DNA of 64,000 nucleotides from Actinopolyspora lacussalsi (GTDB lineage: Bacteria; Actinomycetota; Actinomycetes; Mycobacteriales; Pseudonocardiaceae), in NCBI GenBank assembly GCA_030803735.1, contig JAURUC010000001.1:1745501-1809500 (forward strand), in the 5' to 3' direction. A program made the translations under genes and the position numbers. Positions within the stretch are counted from its first letter, which is position 1, and every line of letters begins with the position of its first letter. Under the pieces are notes generated by a model. The model was not told where the DNA came from. It saw only the letters and a list, made by a program, of their open reading frames with translations, and ran no database searches. Of the stretch, positions 43,501-51,369 are shown one piece after another.

Positions 43501-44487
43501 TGGGTGCACGGCGACGTTGTGGCCGGAGGCGTAGCGCAGCTGGCCGCGGTAGAGCAGCCGCAGGTGCTGTTCCTCCGGGTCGTCCTCGGCGGCGCTGTCG
43601 TGCAGCGGGTCGTCGGCGGGCAGGAACACCGGCGACGCGCCGTCGAGGGCGGTGACGCGCAGCCGGGTCTGGAACATCCAGGACTCCTCCTGCGGGGTGC
43701 CCTCCCGTTGCGCGTTGACCAGGGTGAGTTCCACGACGCGTTTGCCGTCGCGGTCGCGGGCGGTCACGGCCAGCAGCACGCCGGGTTCCTCGGCGGTGTC
43801 GGCGGTCAGCGGCAGGCGGTGCGAGCGGGTGCCGTCGAGCCGGACCTCGCGGCTGACCGTGACGGGTTCGCGGGTCCAGAGCCTGCGCTTGGCGCCTTCG
43901 GCGGTCTCGGTGTCCTCCTTGGCGTAGCGGCCCCATTCGACGGTGACGTGCAGCGCGGTGGTGTCCCGCGCGACGGTGCAGCTCAGCCCCATCGAGGAGG
44001 CCCAGATGCGGCCGAGGCTCTGCGGGCTGAGCACTTCGGGGGGAGCGCCGCCGCCTTCGCCGTTGGCCTCGCCGCCGGTCTCGGCCCCGGTGTCCGGCGC
44101 GGGTTCGGCGTCGGCGGTGGGGCGGGCGTCCTGTTTGGGGCCGAGCATCCCGACGAGGTAGCGCTCGCGGGGGCCGCTGGAGCCGTAGGGCAGCTGCTCG
44201 GCGTCGCCGTCCCACGGGCCGAGCAGGTCGCGCACGATGAGTTCCTGCAATCCGTCGCGCACTTCGGCGCCGCTGGTATCGGGGAACCGCTGCTCGGTGT
44301 CCAGCAGCCGGGTCGGGTCCGGCCGCGCGTCGGCGTCCTCTCCGCCCGCGCCGGTGTCGCGGGTGCCGCCTTTACCGCCCAAGCCGGTGCCGCCCGAGCG
44401 GCGCGCCGTGCCGGTGGGCATGTCGAGGCTGCCCTGTTCACCGTTGGGGTTCATGAACAGTCCGTCCGAGCTGTCCGGGGTGGTCAT
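40540..44487 (-). CDS. drmA: DISARM helicase DrmA
   Basis: 1315 residues. SF2 helicase of the DISARM core: Walker A FFPTGGGKTEAYLGL near residue 531, DEXH-type motif IIQDELHLISG near 793, SATTKRSGEQVRGVFNRDL, MLQVGVDVSRFGLMMVTGQP near 1059 and the final ASSRVGRTDSG motif. The N-terminal 500 residues are accessory, with an Ala/Gly/Asp-rich stretch near 20-60 and 140-160. DrmA with DrmB binds DNA with 5' ends and prevents phage genome establishment. Start ATG 44487; a partial copy of its first 85 bases recurs at 45896-45985. It is separated from drmMI by an 11-kb insertion. Confidence 0.93.
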   Translation of the reverse strand: MTTPDSSDGLFMNPNGEQGSLDMPTGTARRSGGTGLGGKGGTRDTGAGGEDADARPDPTRLLDTEQRFPDTSGAEVRDGLQELIVRDLLGPWDGDAEQLPYGSSGPRERYLVGMLGPKQDARPTADAEPAPDTGAETGGEANGEGGGAPPEVLSPQSLGRIWASSMGLSCTVARDTTALHVTVEWGRYAKEDTETAEGAKRRLWTREPVTVSREVRLDGTRSHRLPLTADTAEEPGVLLAVTARDRDGKRVVELTLVNAQREGTPQEESWMFQTRLRVTALDGASPVFLPADDPLHDSAAEDDPEEQHLRLLYRGQLRYASGHNVAVHPHTTPGARRAHQLETTWLPTYEVPATVAPGNQQGSPLAGTELAMDTLATAASFELRAGLAPLSEGYRRWLDQRESEARELPDSLRETAESAVFQARRAADRVQAGIDLLTDPEHPGHADALAAFRFANRAMAAQRRHTDLARLRETTEIGYPEAKQRVQANGAAGASWRPFQLAFVLLNLPSLVDPDHAERAADSNAVLDLLFFPTGGGKTEAYLGLTAFTFAIRRLQGTFGSGEDARDGGAGVAVLMRYTLRLLTAQQFQRAAALVCAAEMIRREDEATWGAEPFRIGLWVGGSVSPNWFGQAEQQIRDAREAGDGKRANVLQTLACPWCGSALLAHRDAEVDTATRRVLLHCPNAEGSDACPFSKPHSPEGLPILTVDEEIYRLLPSLVIATVDKLAQLPWKGYAGMLFGRVRRWCPRHGYRHADLDAETGCADKHQKKSGHPNVSSKPVARLRAPDLIIQDELHLISGALGTTVGLFESAVDELCCWRTPGGNEAGPKIIASTATTKRSGEQVRGVFNRDLAVFPPQVTEVSDTFFSHQVSTADKPGRRYLGICAHGVRLKSAEIRVAEILLLAGQTLFDQHGAAADPYMTLVGYFNATRELAGMRRSLDDDVATRVRTHGRRRGISDRLPSRAAMLNIQELTSRISSADISEVLTHLENGFDAEIDTTTRRHAIRANLREIYEQRRKSSRGKDTPEPHPLSARREQRRKDGRDPVDVVLATSMLQVGVDVSRFGLMMVTGQPKNTAEYIQASSRVGRTDSGPGLVVTLYNWTRPRDLAHYEDFEHYHATFYRQVEALSVTPYTRRALDRGVTAAFVAAVRNAAEPHSGENDAQEVALDSPLVERITERMLDRAEAVRGQRGRDYLAERLGRTKDLWSGEQDGEHSVGYVGRSAGRGEQPRRALLTKPGDHAWRDSTVAQSMRETENEINLLVPGGEELFQTLYNAPAWTFAPAPDGEPDAEDEEIPEGDELGDTALPTTKRKP

Positions 44488-44981
44488 TTACGGTTGTGCT
44501 CCCTCTCGGTGGCTCTTCTGGGGCGGTGGCTCGCTGTCGGTGGCTCGTCCGGGGTCGGTCGGGGGAGACAGCTCCACGGACCGGGAAGCCGGTACACCGC
44601 CGCGCCGCGCCGGTCCGGCGGTGCCGCGCGGCACCGCTTCGCGCACGCGCCCCGGCCGGTACGGGGATCACGCGGTTCGGTGATCATCTCGATTTCTCTC
44701 ACACGGGTCCGACACCGGTTGCCGCGCCGGGCGGCTCGCCCGGAGACTCCTCGAACAAGGTGTCCAACGGCGGACTTCCTCGAAGTCCTGTCCGCCGGGC
44801 GCGAGGATCGTCGTCCCACCAGTGGCAGAGGATAAACCAGCTCACGGCGGAGTTGGCCCGGAATTCGCATACATCGGATACCGATCGTTCAACGGACCTG
44901 ACCGAGCGCGTACGGCGTGCCAGTACGCGTCCGGCGTGCTCGCGAGCGCTTTCGCCGACAGGGCACGTGTGGAACCGCCGC
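44488..44981. other. 494-base gap upstream of drmA
   Basis: No gene recognised. It carries GC-rich, slightly repetitive sequence, presumably the present drmA promoter acquired or exposed after the insertion of the winged-helix/membrane cassette. Confidence 0.4.
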
Positions 44982-45287
44982 TCACGGCCCGAAGGCCACC
45001 CGGTGCAGCTCGGCGAGGTAGTCCTCGAAGCGGGACCGCCCTTGCTCGGACAACCGGGCTCTGGTGATGGTGTGGCGGTGGCGCTGCACCTTTTTGATCT
45101 CGATCAGCTCCTCGCGATGCAACACGCCGAGCTGGCGTGACAGTTCGGCAGTGGTGATTTCCAGGCTGCGTTGCAGGTCGCCGAAATCGGCGGCCTGCAC
45201 GTGCCGCAGCGCTCCGAGGATCGCCAGTCGCACCGGTGAGTGCAGGATGGTCGGAAGTGCTTCGCGGGGGTCTCGGGCCGTGCTCAT
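44982..45287 (-). CDS. Winged-helix transcriptional regulator
   Basis: 101 residues. An ArsR/MarR-like winged helix of the small HTH_27-type: LHSPVRLAILGALRHVQAAD, then DLQRSLEITTAELSRQLGVL as helix-turn-helix and IEIKKVQRHRHTITRARLSE as the wing. Such single-domain proteins repress their partner membrane-protein gene. Start ATG 45287 overlaps the membrane protein stop by four bases. Confidence 0.88.
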   Translation of the reverse strand: MSTARDPREALPTILHSPVRLAILGALRHVQAADFGDLQRSLEITTAELSRQLGVLHREELIEIKKVQRHRHTITRARLSEQGRSRFEDYLAELHRVAFGP

Positions 45288-45691
45288 CGGCGCCACCGCG
45301 CACCGATGAAAACCGCCAGCATCACAGTCGCTACCGCCGAAGCGACCCAGGCGGATGTCCCACTGGAGCCATCGGACCAGAGCAATTCGTATACGGGAAA
45401 CGTGCCCGCGAGCAGCGCCGCGCCTGCCAGGAGCGTGTCGATACGCCGCCACGGTGCGCGCCCCGGAGCGCGCAACGCCGCCCAGTGCCACGAGAACGGA
45501 ACAGCCAGGATCACTAGGGCCGCCAACAGCGACCACACCAGCGACGGATCGGATTGGATCAACCAGCTCGCCCCGGCACTCAGCGCACCGAGGCTGAGCA
45601 CCGCCAGTGCGATCTCCACGACACGTGGTCGCCGGTACAACGACGGGGCACGGCGGACGCTCTCCAGAGCCTGTCGTGCCTGGTCGGTCAT
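45284..45691 (-). CDS. Four-span membrane protein paired with the winged-helix regulator
   Basis: 135 residues with hydrophobic segments near 25-45, 52-70, 87-105 and 112-131 and a short basic N terminus. It has no recognised motif. It is the promoter-proximal member of a two-gene cassette with the winged-helix regulator, and an inverted repeat lies just upstream of it. Confidence 0.8.
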   Translation of the reverse strand: MTDQARQALESVRRAPSLYRRPRVVEIALAVLSLGALSAGASWLIQSDPSLVWSLLAALVILAVPFSWHWAALRAPGRAPWRRIDTLLAGAALLAGTFPVYELLWSDGSSGTSAWVASAVATVMLAVFIGARWRR

Positions 45692-45716
45692 CTTCGCTCC
45701 TTTCGGTGCCCAGTCA

Positions 45717-45742
45717 ACTGATTCGATTTTCGCAACCAGTTA
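45717..45742. promoter_or_regulatory. Operator candidate for the winged-helix/membrane cassette
   Basis: Imperfect inverted repeat with arms AACTG(A)TT and AA(C)CAGTT spanning 26 bases, starting about 25 bases upstream of the membrane-protein gene in an AT-rich stretch (A-run at 45745). This is a likely autoregulatory site. Confidence 0.45.
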
Positions 45743-45895
45743 CAAAAAACGAAACAGCGCGCTGAGGTCAACCACTGCCCCGCGAGCTCGTCGCGGCGAT
45801 CCGCTCTGTGATCACATTCAAGGTGGTCGCCACGTCCAGCCACGAGGCTGGCCTGCTCACACCCCGGAAGCTGAGTGCCGCAAGCGATCCCCTTT

Positions 45896-45985
45896 GCCGC
45901 CCGAGCGGCGCGCCGTGCCCGTGGGCATGTCGAGGTTGCCCTGTTCACCGTTGGGGTTAATGAACAGTCCGTCCGAGCAGTGCTC
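45896..45985 (-). pseudogene. Duplicate fragment of the drmA 5' end
   Basis: Read leftwards it encodes SDGLFINPNGEQGNLDMPTG and TARRSGG, matching SDGLFMNPNGEQGSLDMPTG and TARRSGG at the DrmA N terminus with a few substitutions. Homology ends on both sides. It directly adjoins the end of the HipA-like gene (45988) and lies 1.4 kb from the functional drmA start, so the winged-helix/membrane cassette is bracketed by the two copies. Confidence 0.85.
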
Positions 45986-45987
45986 GC

Positions 45988-47235
45988 TCAAGTTGTGGTC
46001 TTCTTGAGTAAAGTGGTGCTGCGTCGCGTGATGCTTACGTCGATGCTGTCCCGCAGTTCGGGATTGGGGTCGAGCAGTGGTGCGAGTCGCGGCCATTCCC
46101 GGCGGACCTTTTCCACGGTCTCGGCCACTACTTCGGGAAGACCCGCGCGTGGCGCTTGCAGACGTCGTTGCAATCGCTCGAATGTGTCAAGGGTAATTCG
46201 ATCGAACCGCCTGGTCTTGCCGAATTTGAGCGCCATATCCTCATATTCACCCGATTCTTTGTAGTACTCCGTGGCGACTAGATCATAGGCTGGAGCCAGA
46301 TTCGGGATACGAGTGTTCCGGTATATCAGCGACCAGTTCTTTAGGTGCGCGTCGCCGTTGGAGATGAGCGCATTGAATGCAACCCGGCGGGCGAACTCAC
46401 GCAGCGCCTCAAGATCGCGGTAGCGGTAGGCAAGGAAGGCGACAGTCTCGTAACTTCCTTCATACTTCTGGCGCGGATAAGTGTTGCGGAGTTGGGCAAA
46501 GTCCTCGATGTGGACGAGCCGACGCTGCTCGTCGCGGTCGAAACGACGTACCGCGTAGGCAAGGTTTTCCCCGCTTTTCCAGGCATTAGACGGCAAACCC
46601 GCGATCTCTTCGCGCTGAACGAGCAGGACCTCGGGAACATCGATCCCTGCTTCGGCGCCCAGCCGCATCATGGTGTATTCGTTACGGGGGACATCGGGGT
46701 GCAACGGGTCGGGAAGTTTGACGATCCAGTCACCGCCTTGGCCATGGGCGGGCATGGTGAGCCGATCCTGCTCACGGAGCATGGAGAACTTCAACGCCAC
46801 CCCCGCTAGCGAGAAGCCGAACTTGCCATCCGGACGTTGTTTCGAGCGACCGCGGTAAGGATCACCGTCCGCAGCGTTCGTATCGGGCTCTTCTGGAGAA
46901 CCGTCCTCTGGAAGCACCCGCACCGCACCGGGCAGGTCATGGCCGACCTGGGCGAGCAGCTCCATCTCACGATCGGCGGAGACGTGCCGTTGTTCGGCAA
47001 TCCACTCGCGCAACAGCCCCTCAGGCAACAGGTTAGAGAACCAGGGTGGCAACCGCAACGAGCTGCTGTGTCTGGCACCGGGGTTTTCCTCGAACACGAG
47101 TCCGAGCACCGGACGCTCGAAGTCGGCGAGATAGTTCGGGTCCGGGCTGAACCAGGTGTAATCACCGCGCTGATTGAGCGATCCCACGTAGTGCTGCTGT
47201 AGCCAGACGCCGTACCTGCGTTGGGTCTCGGTCAT
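45988..47235 (-). CDS. HipA-like serine/threonine kinase without HipB partner
   Basis: 415 residues. HipA N-terminal part (YGVWLQQHYVGSLNQRGDYT, FSNLLPEGLLREWIA) and kinase part: WIVKLPDPLHPDVPRNEYTMM, the YAVRRFDRD segment, and catalytic-loop signature NALISNGDAHLKNWSLIY near residue 300, then LAPAYDLVATEYY. HipA kinases inactivate glutamyl-tRNA synthetase or related targets and are normally held by an XRE-type HipB. Here none is adjacent. Instead, the gene starts one base after the DUF262 stop, with GGAAGGCTGAC upstream, so the two are translated together. Confidence 0.88.
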   Translation of the reverse strand: MTETQRRYGVWLQQHYVGSLNQRGDYTWFSPDPNYLADFERPVLGLVFEENPGARHSSSLRLPPWFSNLLPEGLLREWIAEQRHVSADREMELLAQVGHDLPGAVRVLPEDGSPEEPDTNAADGDPYRGRSKQRPDGKFGFSLAGVALKFSMLREQDRLTMPAHGQGGDWIVKLPDPLHPDVPRNEYTMMRLGAEAGIDVPEVLLVQREEIAGLPSNAWKSGENLAYAVRRFDRDEQRRLVHIEDFAQLRNTYPRQKYEGSYETVAFLAYRYRDLEALREFARRVAFNALISNGDAHLKNWSLIYRNTRIPNLAPAYDLVATEYYKESGEYEDMALKFGKTRRFDRITLDTFERLQRRLQAPRAGLPEVVAETVEKVRREWPRLAPLLDPNPELRDSIDVSITRRSTTLLKKTTT

Positions 47236-47236
47236 G

Positions 47237-48949
47237 TCAGCCTTCCCGCATGGTATCGATGTACGGCTCTGAGGGGGACAGTTCGTCTTCCCCGTCAATA
47301 ACCAACTCGCTCAACGGTGGAGTATCTTCGTAGTCCCATTCACAGTTGCGACGCAGAAAATCGGCGACTGTTTCGTGCAACAGTTGCTGCCTCTGTTCGA
47401 TAAACCGAGTAATCTCGCCCGTAGCCCACAAACCCGACAACTCGGGAGTTATTAGGTGGGAACGTTGGATATCACGCCACTGCTGTTCCTCCAGCTGGTT
47501 GATGTTGCGCAGCAGCAGCTCCTGAACCTCTCCACGATCATGTCGCAACACCGGGAGCAGTATCCGATTTGCCGCACTTGTGCGAATCTCATCAGGAATT
47601 TGCTTGGGAAAAATGAGGGTATAAACCGCGTCAGAGGCTGTCCACTGGCCGGTCAAACTTTCAGCCAGCTCGGTACGGTCGAATACCTCCCCACTTTCCG
47701 GGTCTCGGATATCGTTTTCCCACCAGCTACACAAGATAATCTTACTTGCTGCAGAGTTTGCCCGAAACTTGCGAACATCTGGCACTGGAAGTTCGACGGG
47801 CTTTTCTCCCAACGCGTTCAACATGCCCTGGACGGACCCGGTTTCATCTTCCGAATTAATCCGCTGCCCGAGAATTCGAGTAGCACCAGTGGTTCCTCCC
47901 GGGAATATACCCGGTCCGATGGCAGCGGCTCGCCAGTAGCAACGACGCAGCAACTTACGGTTACGAGCTGCAGGTTCGGGATGGCAAGCGAAAAATCGCG
48001 ACAAAACGATAAGTAGATAGCGGAACGGCAGCAGAGCCACGTGCGGTACACCCACTTCATCCTGCAAGAACGCTACGGCACGCATCAGGGAATCCTCGGC
48101 TGCTCGATAAGCAGCGTCCCTTCCTTCGCTATCGGCCACACTGAATTCGTTGCGAATCTCACGCTGGGTATCGGGGTGACGTCGGACGAGCACTGCCTGC
48201 AGCACGGTGTCCTCGTCGAGTTGACCGAAACGACGTTCCTCGTCAAGATGCGCTGCGATAACCGGAAAACTCAACCGCTCTTGGGCCGTATTCTCGTCAC
48301 CGGCATTAAGCGCAGAGAAAACTTCTGCCTTGGTAAGTCGCTTTCCGTAATTGTTCATACGGTCGAAGATATCCTGCAATACTTGCTCATCATTGTGCTC
48401 CACTCGGTATGCGGGCACAGAGTACTGCCGAATCTTCTGAGTGGCCGCACTTGCTTCATCAAAGTATTCATTGATCTCCGGGTACTGCCAGAACCATTTC
48501 ATGACCTGCTGAGGGTCAAACAATACAGGAAGCGGAATAACCAGAGGTGAGTTCCCAGAGGCAGGTTTAACGAAACGCTTGTTCTCCAGGTGGTAAGCGA
48601 GTGCAAAACGAGGATCAGACTGGGATTGCGAATGGACTACATTGGCAAGAGTGGTGATGCGCTGCTGACCGTCCACCACCCAAAGTGCGTTGTCAGCGGC
48701 AGCAGCATCGATGTGAAGCGCACCGAACTGGAGCTGTCGCGCCGGGGGAGCCGGGCGGGACCACAGCAACAAGCTTCCGATGGGATAGTTCTTCAGGATA
48801 CTGTCGAAGAGCTTGAACGCATCCTCCCGTTTCCATCTGAAAGCCCGTTGGAAGTGCGGGACACGGATCTCACCCTCCCATGCCTTGCTGACCAGCTCTG
48901 CCACGCTGAATGTTGTCGCACTGCGTGACACATCACCCGCTGTAGTCAT
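47237..48949 (-). CDS. DUF262 protein coupled to HipA-like kinase
   Basis: 570 residues. The DUF262 NTPase-like domain is clear: VPHFQRAFRWKREDAFKLFD at 30-49 with LPXXQR-type opening and WVVDGQQRITTLANVV near 92. The C-terminal half is helical with WWENDIRDPESGEVFDRTEL, lacking an obvious HNH cluster. The family includes sensors of DNA modification in restriction-like systems. The DNA is visibly less GC-rich than the DISARM genes, indicating separate acquisition. It precedes the HipA-like gene by one base. An AT-rich 550-base gap with a hairpin repeat lies upstream. Confidence 0.85.
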   Translation of the reverse strand: MTTAGDVSRSATTFSVAELVSKAWEGEIRVPHFQRAFRWKREDAFKLFDSILKNYPIGSLLLWSRPAPPARQLQFGALHIDAAAADNALWVVDGQQRITTLANVVHSQSQSDPRFALAYHLENKRFVKPASGNSPLVIPLPVLFDPQQVMKWFWQYPEINEYFDEASAATQKIRQYSVPAYRVEHNDEQVLQDIFDRMNNYGKRLTKAEVFSALNAGDENTAQERLSFPVIAAHLDEERRFGQLDEDTVLQAVLVRRHPDTQREIRNEFSVADSEGRDAAYRAAEDSLMRAVAFLQDEVGVPHVALLPFRYLLIVLSRFFACHPEPAARNRKLLRRCYWRAAAIGPGIFPGGTTGATRILGQRINSEDETGSVQGMLNALGEKPVELPVPDVRKFRANSAASKIILCSWWENDIRDPESGEVFDRTELAESLTGQWTASDAVYTLIFPKQIPDEIRTSAANRILLPVLRHDRGEVQELLLRNINQLEEQQWRDIQRSHLITPELSGLWATGEITRFIEQRQQLLHETVADFLRRNCEWDYEDTPPLSELVIDGEDELSPSEPYIDTMREG

Positions 48950-49366
48950 ACGTTCCTTTCGGTACTCAGTTGTGGCGTTGCCGCTGAAGGGTACGGCCGA
49001 CGAGGATGGCTACTCCCACACAATAAGATCATCACGAGTGTTCCTGTTGGGCCAGGATGCACGTACTCATTCGCAATGGCGAATACTGGGGCTCTGTAGC
49101 CGTGTGGTGTAGGGCGCTGCAGTGTCAGGACTGGAACACGTAGACCGAACTTCGTCGCCGCGCAGTACTCGTAAGTCTGGCTACTGCCTCCTTCGAGTGT
49201 TGTGGATCGAAGCGACCACCGTCAGCACGCACTGAGCAACACCACCGCTCACGTGGCCATCAGTAAAACCGGAGGTTTCGCCACGAAACCGCAAGCGGCC
49301 TCCGGCAAGTGCCCTCCCAGCCGAAGCGGCGCAGTTGCTTACTACTGCCCTGGCAATCGGCGCTGA
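48950..49366. other. Upstream region of the DUF262-HipA pair
   Basis: No gene recognised. It includes the DUF262 promoter region (AT-richer near 49010-49040) and leads into hairpin repeat copy 4. A few short open frames lack coding character. Confidence 0.4.
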
Positions 49367-49480
49367 CGCGGGTTCTCTGGTGCGGCTCTCGCGAGGAAGG
49401 CCCGACGTGGGGTAGGTGGCTACTCGATGTCGGGCTTGGCCAGAGCGAGAGCCGTGCCGGAGGTTCCGCCAAGTAACCAC
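49367..49480 (+). repeat. Long hairpin repeat element, copy 4
   Basis: Outer arms GTGCGGCTCTCGCG and GCGAGAGCCGTGCC, inner stem GGCCCGACG...GATGTCGGGCTT, hence the copy 2 type. It is preceded by GCGGGTTCTC and followed by GGTTCCGCCAAG. It lies upstream of the DUF262 gene and downstream of the small gene ending at 49502. Confidence 0.85.
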
Positions 49481-49501
49481 CCAAGCAGACCAGCCGGAGA
49501 T

Positions 49502-49825
49502 TCACCTGCCCGATGCGGGGACGAGTTCGGAGCATCCGGACCAGCAGAGGTAGTCCTCGATGACCTCGGTGTCGTCGGCGATGAGGTCGTGGAAGGCGTT
49601 CTCGTCGGGTCTGTGGTGCTGGTCCAGCGGCATGATCGCGATCTGGTACATCCCGAACCGCTCTTCGGTGCGGTAGAGCACGGCCAGTGCCCATTCGCGC
49701 AGCCGGGGCAGGGCTTCGGCGTCGTCGACGCGGTCCTCGGTGGGCTGGTGGTGCAGCAGTTCGGTGTAAGAACCCAGCGAGTCGGGGTTGACCACCCGGT
49801 ACAGCGTCATGGCGTTAGAGAACAT
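49502..49825 (-). CDS. Small hypothetical protein
   Basis: 107 residues, soluble and acidic: MTLYRVVNPDSLGSYTELLH, then helical (LPRLREWALAVLYRTEERFG), with an end containing CWSGCSE. No family recognised. Its start overlaps the preceding gene by 11 bases, so it is the last of three small genes transcribed leftwards. Confidence 0.6.
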   Translation of the reverse strand: MFSNAMTLYRVVNPDSLGSYTELLHHQPTEDRVDDAEALPRLREWALAVLYRTEERFGMYQIAIMPLDQHHRPDENAFHDLIADDTEVIEDYLCWSGCSELVPASGR

Positions 49826-50222
49826 GGTTGCCTCCTGAGTTGTGGCGTTCGGATCGTTCGGGTCGGTGGTAGGGGCATTCGCGGGGGCCGAGCGGGTCGA
49901 GGTGTAGGTACAGCTCCCCGCTGGTGGTGAGGATCAGCGCGTCGAGGGGGTAGCCCAGCGCCAGCAGGTGGTGGTCGCCGCAGCTGTCCCGAGACTTCGA
50001 GTCGACTGGGGCAGGGCCGGTGGCGGGGTTGTGCCGCACGGTCACCGCCTCGCTGCGGTAGCGCTGCACGGTTCCGGCCAGCCAGGCCGCCGCGGCCTGC
50101 GGCGTGAACAACACCGCCACCGGCCGCCGCCTACGACGAGACCTGGAGCAACTGGCCCGCAGATCCACATGGGCGTGCCAATGCAACGCCAGGTCGTACC
50201 AAGCACTCGGCGACGGAGTCAC
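49815..50222 (-). CDS. Small hypothetical protein
   Basis: 135 residues: an aromatic/His N terminus (WYDLALHWHAHVDL), a basic stretch of Arg/Ser near 27-35, then a beta-rich body (LLALGYPLDALILTTSGELY). It has no recognised domain. It overlaps both neighbours by a few bases, which argues for genuine translation as an operon middle gene. Confidence 0.55.
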   Translation of the reverse strand: MTPSPSAWYDLALHWHAHVDLRASCSRSRRRRRPVAVLFTPQAAAAWLAGTVQRYRSEAVTVRHNPATGPAPVDSKSRDSCGDHHLLALGYPLDALILTTSGELYLHLDPLGPRECPYHRPERSERHNSGGNHVL

Positions 50223-50395
50223 GAGAGCTTCCCGTCAACCGCAGGACGAAGCGCCCTCAGCCCGACTCGCCCGCCCGAGATCACCACTGTCCAACCATCG
50301 CCGCGTGACGCGACGCGAGCAGGCGCACGACTCGCACCCACCACAACGGACACTTCCCGAGGCGGGATGTACGGAGATCTGCCTCTCGTGAACAT
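50219..50395 (-). CDS. Very small hypothetical protein
   Basis: 58 residues from ATG 50395 with GGGAGGCAA upstream. Basic, Arg/Val/Gly-rich, ending LRPAVDGKLS. It overlaps the next gene by four bases. It is the first of a three-gene leftward set divergent from the XRE regulator at 50518, whose operator probably lies in the 122-base gap. Confidence 0.55.
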   Translation of the reverse strand: MFTRGRSPYIPPREVSVVVGASRAPARVASRGDGWTVVISGGRVGLRALRPAVDGKLS

Positions 50396-50517
50396 GGCGT
50401 TGCCTCCCGATGATGGCCTATGTTGTTGCCGGATCCAGAATCTGACACCGGATCCAAAGAGACAATGCCTCGTTCGTGTGTAGTTGTGCGAAGTTGTGAT
50501 CACCTAGGATTTGGCTC

Positions 50518-51369
50518 ATGGCCGGAGTCAGAGACGGACACACTCCCAAAGCGAGATTGCTCGGCGCTGAACTACGTGAGCTGCGCGAACAAGCTGATAT
50601 GACGGTTCGTGACCTCGCGAAACTGCTTGAGGTCTCGCAGGGAACCGTGTCTCGCTACGAACGGGGCGAACGCTCGCCGAAACCGGAATACGTGGCTCGT
50701 GTTGCCGGAACTCTTGGAGTCACTGGATCCAGGTATGACGAACTGGTGGAGTTCGCAACCACGGCCACCACACCAAACATGATCGTGGATGGATCCAAAG
50801 GGCTTCATCGACATCTGATCGAGCTGTCGGAGTTCGACAGGACTGCCGAGCGGGTCCTGCACGTGGCTCCGATGCTGATTCCCGGTCCGATGCAGACCCG
50901 GTCCTATGCCCGCGAGATGATGATCAGCCTTCCGCCCGATGAGCAGGACGTCCGTGTCGAACTGCGAATGGCACGAGCAGCCGTCCTGAATACGCCGTGC
51001 CAGGTAGGGGTGATCTTGGCCGAACGAGCACTACGCGAACCGTTCGGCAGTGATGCGCTGATGGCAGAGCAGGTACGTCACGTACTCGCTCTGTCGCAAC
51101 AGGAGAACATCGAGGTACGCGTCCTACCGAGCAAGCTACGGCGCTGGACTCTGGCCCATGACGGCGCGTTTGTGTTCTACGAATTCGCCAAAGCTGATCC
51201 GATCGTGCATCTGGAGCACTTCCGTGGGCCAGCTTTCCTGTATGACGTGCAGGATGTGAAAGCATATCGCGAGGAGACGGATACGCTCATGAAAGCGGCC
51301 ATGAGCCAAGAGGACTCGGACGAACTCATGGTCTCCATAGCTGACCAGTTCGAAGGGAGTTCCCAATGA
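50518..51369 (+). CDS. XRE-family regulator with DUF5753 domain
   Basis: 283 residues. Helix-turn-helix within residues 17-72 (LGAELRELREQADMTVRDLA, EVSQGTVSRYERGERSPKPE). The rest is the DUF5753 sensor domain (MLIPGPMQTRSYAREMM, VHLEHFRGPAFLYDVQDVKA). Such regulators control development and metabolite genes with a DUF397 partner. A TAGGAT sequence 8 bases before the ATG could be either the ribosome binding site or the -10 box of a leaderless transcript. The stop overlaps the DUF397 gene (ATGA). Confidence 0.93.
   Translation: MAGVRDGHTPKARLLGAELRELREQADMTVRDLAKLLEVSQGTVSRYERGERSPKPEYVARVAGTLGVTGSRYDELVEFATTATTPNMIVDGSKGLHRHLIELSEFDRTAERVLHVAPMLIPGPMQTRSYAREMMISLPPDEQDVRVELRMARAAVLNTPCQVGVILAERALREPFGSDALMAEQVRHVLALSQQENIEVRVLPSKLRRWTLAHDGAFVFYEFAKADPIVHLEHFRGPAFLYDVQDVKAYREETDTLMKAAMSQEDSDELMVSIADQFEGSSQ

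Noticed and set aside
45988..47235. Classical HipBA toxin-antitoxin operon
   Set aside because: No XRE-type HipB gene is adjacent; the nearest XRE gene (50518) is over 3 kb away on the other strand and is of the DUF5753 type.
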